In this document: piece after piece, positions 1 to 5,420 of the stretch
Numbering within the stretch: position 1 is the stretch's first letter
How the letters are laid out: the number at the start of each line of letters is the position of its first letter
Source of the DNA: Acidobacteria bacterium CG_4_9_14_3_um_filter_49_7
GTDB taxonomy: Bacteria > Acidobacteriota > Holophagae > Thermotomaculales > Thermotomaculaceae
Direction: 5' to 3'
Assembly (NCBI GenBank): GCA_002789615.1
Contig: PFTO01000201.1
Coordinates: 1-6,419, forward strand
Length of the DNA stretch: 6,419 bases
Notes under the pieces: model-generated
Seen by the model: only the letters and a program-made list of their open reading frames with translations
Databases searched by the model: none
Told to the model about the DNA's origin: nothing
Made by a program: the position numbers and the translations under genes

Positions 1-754
1 TGCACCTGGGCAGATATTTCTTTCCCATGAAATCAACTAGCCTACGGTAACTGGGAATAATCCTGTTCAGAATGGCGTCTTTGTATGCATCCTTCAAACG
101 TTTCTTATCATTAGTCGAGAACGATGCCGGCATTGTTCGGACGGGCTCAAAAAAAACACTTTCTTCGGCTGAGGTGACCACCATCGGAGCCATCCGCTGC
201 ACGGTTCTAAATGCAATCAGTTTCGGCAGGACAATACCCTCTTTGACTCCCTCCCTCATGTTTGCAATCGCCGTGTCAACCCAGGTCACATATCCGTCAA
301 CCCGTTTCAGAAAATTTTCGTAGTCCTTGATAGTGTTGAAAGGTTGGGCGGACCTTCCTGAGCCCCACTCGGCGAAATCCATGGGAACACAGATTATCTG
401 ATTGATTGGCATCAGATAGTTTCTGAACCCCAGTTCTTCAATTCCAGTCTTCAAAACATCCTGAAAAACATCCAGACTGAACCGATCTTCACGGGTCAAC
501 TGGTCCCGTTGAATACCCCTGATTCTCTCCCGATATTTTGTATAAAATGCCCGGACCTTTTCCCTGTGCGCTTCGCTGATATCGTTTTCAAACTGATCAT
601 CATATCGATGATCACCGAATCCGGTGGCCTGGCGCGGATATAACCGGAGGTGCTCCCGGTAATACGCCTCAAATATCCCGGCCAGTTTCCTTGACTCCGG
701 ATTCGCTGATCGTGTCTGGCAGAGGATCGCGGTGATAAGGAGAAGAATACACAC
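1..754 (-). CDS. DUF885 family protein, N-terminal part (C-terminus beyond left edge)
   Basis: About 251 residues are visible, open from a GTG at 752-754 to the left edge with no stop. The translation has the usual DUF885 opening, with EAYYREHLRLYPRQATGFGD then HRYDD. Later come LPKLIAFRTVQRM and, near the edge, IIPSYRRLVDFMGKKYLP, which matches the conserved middle of the family. DUF885 proteins are usually about 550-600 residues and carry a zinc-peptidase-like HExxPGH region in the C-terminal half. That half is missing here, so catalytic competence cannot be judged. The first residues (CILLLITAILCQ, then TRSANPES) look like the hydrophobic core and end of a signal sequence, with a poor lipobox (AILC), so export is likely. 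No good Shine-Dalgarno precedes the GTG. A strong AGGAG with an ATG lies upstream at 807-809 in another frame, suggesting a frame disruption in the leader. The family assignment is firm; the start is doubtful. Confidence 0.85.
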   Translation of the reverse strand, partial: MCILLLITAILCQTRSANPESRKLAGIFEAYYREHLRLYPRQATGFGDHRYDDQFENDISEAHREKVRAFYTKYRERIRGIQRDQLTREDRFSLDVFQDVLKTGIEELGFRNYLMPINQIICVPMDFAEWGSGRSAQPFNTIKDYENFLKRVDGYVTWVDTAIANMREGVKEGIVLPKLIAFRTVQRMAPMVVTSAEESVFFEPVRTMPASFSTNDKKRLKDAYKDAILNRIIPSYRRLVDFMGKKYLPRC

Positions 755-806
755 ATAGTCCAGCGGAGATAAGTCTGGATGAAACAGTCTTGTCAGGTCT
801 CAGATT

Positions 807-819
807 CATGATGACTCCT
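807..819 (-). promoter_or_regulatory. Shine-Dalgarno plus ATG probably belonging to the DUF885 gene, out of frame with it
   Basis: On the minus strand AGGAG (815-819) lies five bases before an ATG (807-809). That ATG opens MNLRPDKTVSSRLISAG, a typical positively charged signal-peptide n-region. The frame then misses the hydrophobic core of the DUF885 protein and stops soon afterwards. Adding one TG unit to the short TG run at 749-755 would join the two into a complete signal peptide. This is the best translation start in the area, so it is probably the original start of the gene. Confidence 0.5.
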
Positions 820-984
820 GGAGTTCATTCGGGGGGACTCTGAATAGGATCAGTGGATCTCAGAAGTGAGAGAAGTTTTCTGGTTCTATTCTTATCAGGT
901 CCCTGAAATTGGATACGAAAAGAGAAACTGCTTGTTTCAAACTTCGTCCATCCTCTCCAGAATTATGTGAAGAAAAATTGAATG
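810..984. other. Non-coding spacer between the dehydrogenase terminator and the DUF885 gene
   Basis: I see no convincing gene here on either strand. There is a small hairpin (TCTCA, loop GAAG, TGAGA at 858-871) and a short palindrome GAAAC-N5-GTTTC at 924-938. The promoter of the DUF885 gene should lie here, because a terminator sits upstream of it. I found only weak matches (TTGAAA near 935-940 on the minus strand, with no good -10 at the right distance). Confidence 0.5.
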
Positions 985-1025
985 GGAAAACAGAAAAAGA
1001 GAAGGCCCGGGATTTCCCCCGGACC
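985..1025 (-). terminator. Rho-independent terminator of the dehydrogenase gene
   Basis: GGCCCGGG (1004-1011) and CCCGGACC (1018-1025) form an 8-bp GC-rich stem with one wobble pair and a 6-nt loop. Read on the minus strand, it is followed at once by TTCTCTTTTTCTGTTTT. It lies about 50 bp past the stop codon of the dehydrogenase. It implies that the downstream DUF885 gene needs its own promoter. Confidence 0.75.
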
Positions 1026-1078
1026 GCCAAATACAGTTTTCTTTTCCTCAGAACGACGAATACAAGATTCTTCTTTCT

Positions 1079-2197
1079 TTACAGTTTCCCTGCTACGGCC
1101 TCCGCTACTTCCAGTGAGGTGTTGGAGCCACCCATGTCATAGGTGCGGATCTTCTCCTCCCGGATCACTTCCGATATGGCGTTTTCGAGCCGCATGGCCT
1201 TGTCGGTTTCTTTCAGGTAGTCCAGCATCAGTTTGACGGAGAGAAGCATGGCCATTGAATTGACCTTGTATCGACCCGCATACTTGGGTGCGGACCCGTG
1301 GGTAGGCTCAAAGACAGCATAATTGTCCCCGGTGCTGGCGGAGGAGGCGAAACCGAGGCCTCCGACAAGCTGTGCTGATAAGTCGGAAATGATATCACCA
1401 AACAGGTTTTCCGCCACCAGTACGCCATAATTTTGAGGATTTTTTACCAGCCACATACACATGGCGTCAATGTTGGTTTCCCAGAGCTCAATTCCAGGAA
1501 AATCCAATGCAACATCACGTGCTACACGGGTCATCATGCCGCCGGTTTCCCTGAGCACGTTTGGCTTTTCAACAAGGGTGACCGTCTTTTTCCCGGCAGT
1601 TCCGGCATATTCAAATGCGGCCCGGATGATTCGCTCAGCACCTTCTTTCGTGATGATGCGGGTGGAAATGGCAATTTCATCATCCGGCACATCCATGAAC
1701 CGCTTCATCTTTGAATTTCGGTCGGCCATGGCCTGTTTCAATCCTGCATCTACCGGGTAAAACTCGACGCCGGCATACATACCTTGCGTATTTTCCCGAA
1801 AAACCACCAGATCAATGTCATCGCGATAATTCAGAGGATTTCCCGCAAAGGCTTTGCAGGGCCGCATATTCACATACAGATCAAATTCCTGGCGAAGTCG
1901 CACAATGGGAGAGAAATAAACCAGTCCCTTATCCCGCAGGGCCGGGGCCAGTTCCTTTACTGCCTCATCCTTTGGCTTGGATGTGATGGCTCCAAAGAGT
2001 GCGCAATCGGTCTGCTTCATCATTTCAATGGTACGGTCGGGCAGGGGATTCCCTTCTGTTTTCCAGAACTCCCAGCCGATATCACCGTGGACATATTCGG
2101 CATCCAATTTCAACGCATCCAGCACAATCTGTGCTGCTTCCATGACATCGTTTCCCACGCCATCGCCCGGTAGCCAGGCAATTTTGTATCTGGACAT
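1079..2197 (-). CDS. Isocitrate/isopropylmalate dehydrogenase family protein
   Basis: A 372-residue decarboxylating beta-hydroxyacid dehydrogenase. Enzymes of this family oxidise and decarboxylate a 2-hydroxyacid such as isocitrate, isopropylmalate, homoisocitrate or tartrate, using NAD(P) and a divalent metal. The start at MSRYKIAWLPGDGVG is chosen because GGAGGAGGA precedes it at 2201-2209 and the family begins there; an upstream in-frame ATG adds 40 unrelated residues. Substrate residues, by comparison with E. coli isocitrate dehydrogenase, are S96, R102, R112, R134 in VVFREN, Y141 in GMYAG and K211. Metal ligands are D244, D268 and D272. The nucleotide loop is HGSAPKYAG (300-308); K305-Y306 match the K-Y pair of NADP-dependent enzymes. 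The position matching N115 of E. coli isocitrate dehydrogenase is I98, so strict isocitrate use is not assured. No leucine or citrate-cycle genes lie nearby to decide. It appears to be transcribed alone. The family is certain, the substrate open. Confidence 0.93.
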   Translation of the reverse strand: MSRYKIAWLPGDGVGNDVMEAAQIVLDALKLDAEYVHGDIGWEFWKTEGNPLPDRTIEMMKQTDCALFGAITSKPKDEAVKELAPALRDKGLVYFSPIVRLRQEFDLYVNMRPCKAFAGNPLNYRDDIDLVVFRENTQGMYAGVEFYPVDAGLKQAMADRNSKMKRFMDVPDDEIAISTRIITKEGAERIIRAAFEYAGTAGKKTVTLVEKPNVLRETGGMMTRVARDVALDFPGIELWETNIDAMCMWLVKNPQNYGVLVAENLFGDIISDLSAQLVGGLGFASSASTGDNYAVFEPTHGSAPKYAGRYKVNSMAMLLSVKLMLDYLKETDKAMRLENAISEVIREEKIRTYDMGGSNTSLEVAEAVAGKL

Positions 2198-2200
2198 TTT

Positions 2201-2255
2201 TCCTCCTCCAGCAACATCTTCCCGGTCATTGTATCGGAACTTTTCCGGAACGCAA
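2201..2255 (-). promoter_or_regulatory. Promoter candidate, possible operator and ribosome binding site of the dehydrogenase gene
   Basis: On the minus strand a TTGCGT (2250-2255) lies 16 bp before TACAAT (2228-2233), a good -10. Transcription would start near 2221, giving a leader of about 24 nt that contains the GGAGGAGGA ribosome site (2201-2209). Between the two hexamers lies CGGAA-N3-TTCCG (2235-2247), overlapping a perfect TTCCGGAA palindrome (2243-2250), which is well placed for a repressor. The -35 is weak, and no experimental support is available. Confidence 0.45.
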
Positions 2256-2294
2256 GATTTTCGACGCAGACCATGGAAAATGTGTCTGTGGCAC

Positions 2295-2411
2295 AGGTTA
2301 AGGCTGAGTCGGGACAAGGTTGAGCAGGGAAGGCGTATCTCCCATTCCCTGCCTTTTCTGGATCTTATCCGGACTTAACCTCAACCTTGCCTTTCACTTA
2401 ACCTCAATCTT
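2295..2411. repeat. Composite nested inverted repeat with a 15-bp direct repeat
   Basis: Three arm pairs nest: AGGTTAAG (2295-2302) with CTTAACCT (2397-2404); CAAGGTTGAG (2315-2324) with CTCAACCTTG (2380-2389); and CAGGGAA (2325-2331) with TTCCCTG (2345-2351). The last two left arms are adjacent, making a 17-nt arm. In addition CTTAACCTCAACCTT (2374-2388) recurs with one change at 2397-2411, a 23-bp period, and the second copy overlaps the stop codon of the C1B gene. RNA from the minus strand could fold into a long hairpin just past that gene, acting as a 3' end or stability element. No T-tract follows, so it is not a textbook terminator. It could be a copy of a dispersed repeat. Confidence 0.6.
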
Positions 2412-3813
2412 ATCTGTCCAGTGTCAGCACCTTGTACATGGGATCCCACGGCGGAAGCAGAGTGGCCCTTTGCTTGAAAATCTTCAGCACGTCCTTGGGG
2501 ACAAATTCCTTTTTCACTACAACGATCTGGATGTAGTAGTCAAACCATTTGTCAGCCATGTAGTAGAAACCGTCATGACCAAATTTCTTTCCCCATGAAT
2601 TTTCCACGAGCCATTTGGTTGGCTGTTCACCGTTCATATCCACCCCGGTGAAAACCATGGCGTGTGTAGGTGTGTCGCTGTATGTTTCGAACATTTGTTT
2701 CCTGTTCAGCTTGAAATCTATGCCGTAGAGGGAAGATAGGTCATAAATCCCCGGAGCCATGATGCCATTTTTGCTGGATGATTCTTTGCCCACATCACAG
2801 CCGAACCATACCGGTGTGTCCGCCAGGACACTTTTCAGTGCCATTTGTCTCAACACATCAATGTCCACGTTGGCGAAGGTGAGATTGGGCCGGTCGTACA
2901 CGGATTTGTCCAGGTCAATCTGGTAGAGTTGACCAAAGTCCCTTGTGGGAACAGATGCCAATGTCATGTAGTCATCAAGGGGGGCCCCGATGGCTTCATT
3001 GTAAAACTGGACAGGGGTGTAGGTTTTATAGGCGGTGAGCTTTTTGTCCTTGTCTTTGTATCGCCACTGGAAGGTTTTTGGAGGGATTCCAAAATTGACA
3101 ACCAGAACCCGGTAGACATCTTTCAATGCCTGGACCTTCAATGCGCTTTGCCTTTCCACGTCTTTTTCAGCCCTGATTTCCAGGGCATATTCTTTCAGTA
3201 TTAAATCGAGGGTACGATTGATAGTGCCGGAATGTGAAGAGGCATACGTTTCCGGCATGACATCCCTTGGGACTACACCGTATTTCTTTACGAGTTCAGC
3301 CAGCCCGACCCAGTATCCACCGTCTGGGGCCGTATGGTTCATCAGAAATTCCATGTAGCGGTTGTCCATGGGCAGGGACCGGGTTTTCATGACCGCTTCC
3401 AGAAACATATTTGCTTTTTCCAGTTTGTCATAGAAGAAGAGAAAATTCTGCGAAAACTTAATGTCCTTAATTCCCAGCTTTTCCGCTGCAATGGGACGGA
3501 GAATGTTCAGTCCGGCGAACATCCAGCAGCGTCCCGTACGCTCCTGGTTCGTGATGGACATGTCCTTGATACGGTGGGAAAAATTATCATCCATGCTGTT
3601 GATCAGATCCCGGTTCAATGTCAATTTGGCAGCGTCGGTGTCAGCAAGGGCATTTCGTGCGAAGGTCAGGTGGTTGTCCATCTTCACGGATTGGGAGAGC
3701 TCATTGAGTATTTCAGGTGTCAGCCCGGTGGGCCGGGTTTTTTTCGCCATCACAGGTGCGATGGGGAGGGCCACGATAATGAGCACCATGGCGAATCTGG
3801 CAAAATATTTCAT
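2410..3813 (-). CDS. Exported bleomycin hydrolase / aminopeptidase C-like peptidase (C1B)
   Basis: A 467-residue papain-fold cysteine peptidase. The family usually acts as a cytosolic homohexameric aminopeptidase (PepC, Gal6, BLMH). The catalytic set is complete: Q90 and C96 in NQERTGRCWMFAGLNILRP, H384 in PTHAMVFTGVD, and N405 in VENSWG. The family's C-terminal arm appears as LPPWDPM (453-459), but it is followed by eight residues (YKVLTLDR) instead of the usual short GALA-type tail. Residues 1-23 form a Sec signal peptide: K2 and R6, a hydrophobic core (FAMVLIIVALPIA), then a likely cut after VMA. Export is therefore expected, which is unusual for this family. The start is placed at MKYFARF because AAGGAGGAA (3817-3825) lies just upstream; an earlier TTG would put the ribosome site inside the gene. 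It diverges from the exonuclease gene and is followed by a long inverted repeat. Function in the envelope, such as peptide trimming, is inferred. Confidence 0.92.
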   Translation of the reverse strand: MKYFARFAMVLIIVALPIAPVMAKKTRPTGLTPEILNELSQSVKMDNHLTFARNALADTDAAKLTLNRDLINSMDDNFSHRIKDMSITNQERTGRCWMFAGLNILRPIAAEKLGIKDIKFSQNFLFFYDKLEKANMFLEAVMKTRSLPMDNRYMEFLMNHTAPDGGYWVGLAELVKKYGVVPRDVMPETYASSHSGTINRTLDLILKEYALEIRAEKDVERQSALKVQALKDVYRVLVVNFGIPPKTFQWRYKDKDKKLTAYKTYTPVQFYNEAIGAPLDDYMTLASVPTRDFGQLYQIDLDKSVYDRPNLTFANVDIDVLRQMALKSVLADTPVWFGCDVGKESSSKNGIMAPGIYDLSSLYGIDFKLNRKQMFETYSDTPTHAMVFTGVDMNGEQPTKWLVENSWGKKFGHDGFYYMADKWFDYYIQIVVVKKEFVPKDVLKIFKQRATLLPPWDPMYKVLTLDR

Positions 3814-3816
3814 GAA

Positions 3817-3929
3817 TTCCTCCTTCAATCTTCATTCACCTGTATTGTAACGCGAAGGGAAATGGAAATGTTGCATAAATGATGGAAATGATACAATGCG
3901 GGACAGACAGAAACGAAAAGGAGGATGAA
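3817..3929. promoter_or_regulatory. Divergent promoter region between the C1B peptidase and exonuclease III genes
   Basis: Two TACAAT -10 candidates face apart: 3844-3849 on the minus strand for the peptidase and 3892-3897 on the plus strand for the exonuclease. The plus -35 is TTGCAT (3871-3876) at a short 15-bp spacing, or a hexamer shifted one or two bases left; the minus -35 is weak. Each gene has a strong ribosome site (AAGGAGGAA at 3817-3825, minus; AAGGAGG at 3918-3924, plus). A 9-bp direct repeat, ATGGAAATG, occurs at 3862-3870 and 3882-3890, exactly 20 bp apart, so both copies face the same side of the helix. That could be a shared regulator site. Confidence 0.45.
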
Positions 3930-4691
3930 ATGCGGTTGCTTTCATGGAATGTAAACGGAATTCGGGCCGTTCATAAAAAAGGTTTTGTAGATTGGGTGAA
4001 AGAAGCGAAACCCGAGATTCTCTGCCTCCAGGAAACCAAAGCCCAGCCGGAGCAGATCCCGGCGGAGATCTCAGAATTGACCGACTGGCACCAATACTGG
4101 CGCTCGGCGGAACGAAAGGGGTACAGTGGAGTTGGGCTTTTGACAAAAATGAAACCAAAGGAAGTGCGGTTCGGCCTCGGAATCCCTGAATTTGATACCG
4201 AAGGGCGGACAATTATAGCGTTCTACGATGAGTTTGTATTGTTCAATATTTATTTCCCCAACGGTCAGCAATCCGCTGAGCGACTGGATTTCAAGATGCG
4301 ATTCTACGACGCATTTCTGAACGTGGCGGATGAGTTGAGAAAAGAAAGTTACAGCATTGTAATCTGCGGAGATGTGAATACAGCCCATACTGAAATTGAT
4401 CTGGCCCGGCCCAAAGCCAACGAAAAAACATCGGGATTTTTGCCGGAAGAGCGTGCATGGATGGATGAGCTCGTTTCCCACGGCTATCTGGACACCCTGC
4501 GGCTCTTTGCCGATGAAGGGGAGAAGTATTCCTGGTGGAGTTTCAGGGCCCGGGCAAGGGAACGGAACGTGGGGTGGCGCATCGACTATTTTTTTGTATC
4601 TGAAAATATGCGAAGTCGGGTGAAAGATGCTTTTATTCTGGATGATGTAATGGGATCTGATCATTGCCCGGTTGGAATTGAACTGGAATGA
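3930..4691 (+). CDS. xth: Exodeoxyribonuclease III / AP endonuclease (ExoA type)
   Basis: A 253-residue metal-dependent nuclease of the exonuclease-endonuclease-phosphatase fold. It cleaves 5' to abasic sites and has 3'-5' exonuclease and 3'-phosphatase activity in base excision repair; it is cytosolic. The active-site series is intact: N7 in WNVNG, E35 in LQETK, Y108 in NIYFPNG, D148 and N150 in GDVN, D219 in WRIDYF, and D244-H245 in the terminal SDH. YSWWSFRARARERNVGWRIDYF places it with the ExoA/APE1 branch and not with E. coli ExoIII, which has RGLRIDLLL. The length is normal. The start at 3930 is fixed by AAGGAGG five bases upstream and by the family start MRLLSWNVNG; an in-frame ATG at 3879 would add 17 unrelated residues and overlap the promoter. 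The next gene follows after 155 bp with no clear terminator, so read-through is possible. Confidence 0.96.
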   Translation: MRLLSWNVNGIRAVHKKGFVDWVKEAKPEILCLQETKAQPEQIPAEISELTDWHQYWRSAERKGYSGVGLLTKMKPKEVRFGLGIPEFDTEGRTIIAFYDEFVLFNIYFPNGQQSAERLDFKMRFYDAFLNVADELRKESYSIVICGDVNTAHTEIDLARPKANEKTSGFLPEERAWMDELVSHGYLDTLRLFADEGEKYSWWSFRARARERNVGWRIDYFFVSENMRSRVKDAFILDDVMGSDHCPVGIELE

Positions 4692-4846
4692 TAAAAGAGG
4701 TGTTCTGTGCGTCTGCGACGCATGTGTTCAGTGTTCTGACCGGAAAAGAGAAGGGGAACAGAAGAGAGAATAGCCAGCTCTTGGATTCTTCTGCCTCCTG
4801 TCCCCAACTCCTACCCCCAACTCCCTTCTGTCAAGCGGAGGAGACG
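4692..4846. repeat. Spacer with a small hairpin, purine/pyrimidine strand bias and CCCCAACTCC repeats
   Basis: TGCGTC-TGC-GACGCA (4708-4722) forms a short hairpin soon after the exonuclease stop, but no T-run follows. A purine-rich stretch (about 4742-4770) is followed by a pyrimidine-rich one (about 4786-4831). CAGAAGA (4759-4765) can pair with TCTTCTG (4787-4793), and GGGGAACAG (4753-4761) alternatively with CTGTCCCC (4798-4805). CCCCAACTCC occurs at 4802-4811 and again at 4815-4824, a 13-bp period. The frame of the downstream gene is open through this spacer, but its translation there is low-complexity and unlike the family, so I treat it as non-coding. Confidence 0.5.
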
Positions 4847-5308
4847 ATGAAGATTGTGTCGGGTGGACAAACCGGTGTGGATCGCGCCGCACTGGATGCT
4901 GCGCTTGAATGCGGTTTTTCTGCGGGTGGCTGGTGCCCGAAAGGACGGATTGCGGAGGACGGGATAATTTCTGAAAAATATCCGCTTCGGGAGCTGGATC
5001 GGAGTGGGTATAAAGCGCGCACGAAACAAAATGTCCTCGACAGTGACGGCACGGCGATTATATATTTTGGAATACTTTCCGGCGGAACGGAGCAGACACT
5101 TCTTTTCTGTATCCGGGAAAAGAAACCCTATGTTCTCATTGATGGCGAAATCGTTCCAGTTGAGCGAGCGGTACAGATGATTAAAGGCTTCGTGGCACAG
5201 AAAGCAATATCTGTTCTAAACATGGCCGGTCCCCGGGCCAGCAAAACTCCCGACGCCTACAGCTACACAAAGAAGGTGCTCCTTCTATTCCTGAAAGAGC
5301 ATGTATAA
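4847..5308 (+). CDS. cpYpsA-related SLOG family protein (putative molybdenum carrier family)
   Basis: A 153-residue single-domain protein of the SLOG (SMF/DprA-LOG) Rossmann-like superfamily, matching the family called 'putative molybdenum carrier' or cpYpsA-related. Visible motifs are SGGQTGVDRAALDAAL (5-20), the nucleotide-loop signature; GGWCPKGR (27-34); ARTKQNV (57-63); the second loop SGGTEQT (78-84); and NMAGPRASK (125-133) close to the C-terminus. SLOG domains bind nucleotides or nucleotide-derived ligands, and some make or sense them. The molybdenum label is a legacy name, and no biochemical role is established that I can cite. The start is set by GGAGGAG (4837-4843) and by homology; a longer open frame back to 4688 overlaps the exonuclease stop but looks non-coding. 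It may be cotranscribed with the exonuclease. Its frame stays open for 34 codons past its TAA. The family is firm, the function unknown. Confidence 0.88.
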   Translation: MKIVSGGQTGVDRAALDAALECGFSAGGWCPKGRIAEDGIISEKYPLRELDRSGYKARTKQNVLDSDGTAIIYFGILSGGTEQTLLFCIREKKPYVLIDGEIVPVERAVQMIKGFVAQKAISVLNMAGPRASKTPDAYSYTKKVLLLFLKEHV

Positions 5309-5360
5309 GACGCGGCCGTGAATATGGAGGTGCATGAAGGGGAGGGGAATGAACAACTTC

Positions 5361-5414
5361 TTGACAGAAGGATTGCCCCCATCGTAAGCTGGTTCCAAAA
5401 GGAAGCAAGGTGAT
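5361..5414 (+). promoter_or_regulatory. Promoter candidate and ribosome site for the HEAGH membrane protein
   Basis: A perfect TTGACA (5361-5366) is followed after 18 bp by TAAGCT (5385-5390), a poor -10. The start point would be near 5397, about 24 nt before the ATG. AAGGTGAT (5407-5414), a good match to the 16S tail, lies six bases before the ATG at 5421. The weak -10 keeps this tentative. Confidence 0.35.
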
Positions 5415-5420
5415 GACAGG

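Noticed and set aside
496..756. 86-residue minus-strand open frame beginning MCVFFSLSP
   Set aside because: It lies out of frame within the DUF885 gene and gives a low-quality, Arg/Ser-rich translation; the overlapping frame matches a known family.
924..940. TTGAAA box and GAAAC-N5-GTTTC palindrome as the DUF885 promoter
   Set aside because: No acceptable -10 lies at 16-18 bp, so I could not support a promoter call.
909..1236. Plus-strand open frames over the dehydrogenase terminator and 3' end
   Set aside because: They span the terminator hairpin and the antisense of the dehydrogenase gene, with no ribosome site and no family-like sequence.
2198..2317. 40-residue N-terminal extension of the dehydrogenase to an upstream ATG
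   Set aside because: It would contain the promoter candidate and the GGAGGAGGA site; the family starts at MSRYKIAWLPGDG.
3334..3882. 182-residue plus-strand open frame inside the C1B gene
   Set aside because: It is antisense to a gene with a full catalytic motif set, and its His/Gly/Val-rich translation is typical of a shadow frame.
4071..4664. 197-residue minus-strand open frame inside the exonuclease gene
   Set aside because: Antisense shadow of a well-conserved nuclease.
4708..4722. TGCGTC-TGC-GACGCA hairpin as the exonuclease terminator
   Set aside because: The stem is only 6 bp and no T-run follows on the plus strand.
4688..4846. 53-residue N-terminal extension of the SLOG protein overlapping the exonuclease stop by ATGA
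   Set aside because: The ATGA overlap looks like translational coupling, but the extra residues come from repeats and hairpins, have no family match, and a strong ribosome site sits at the internal start.
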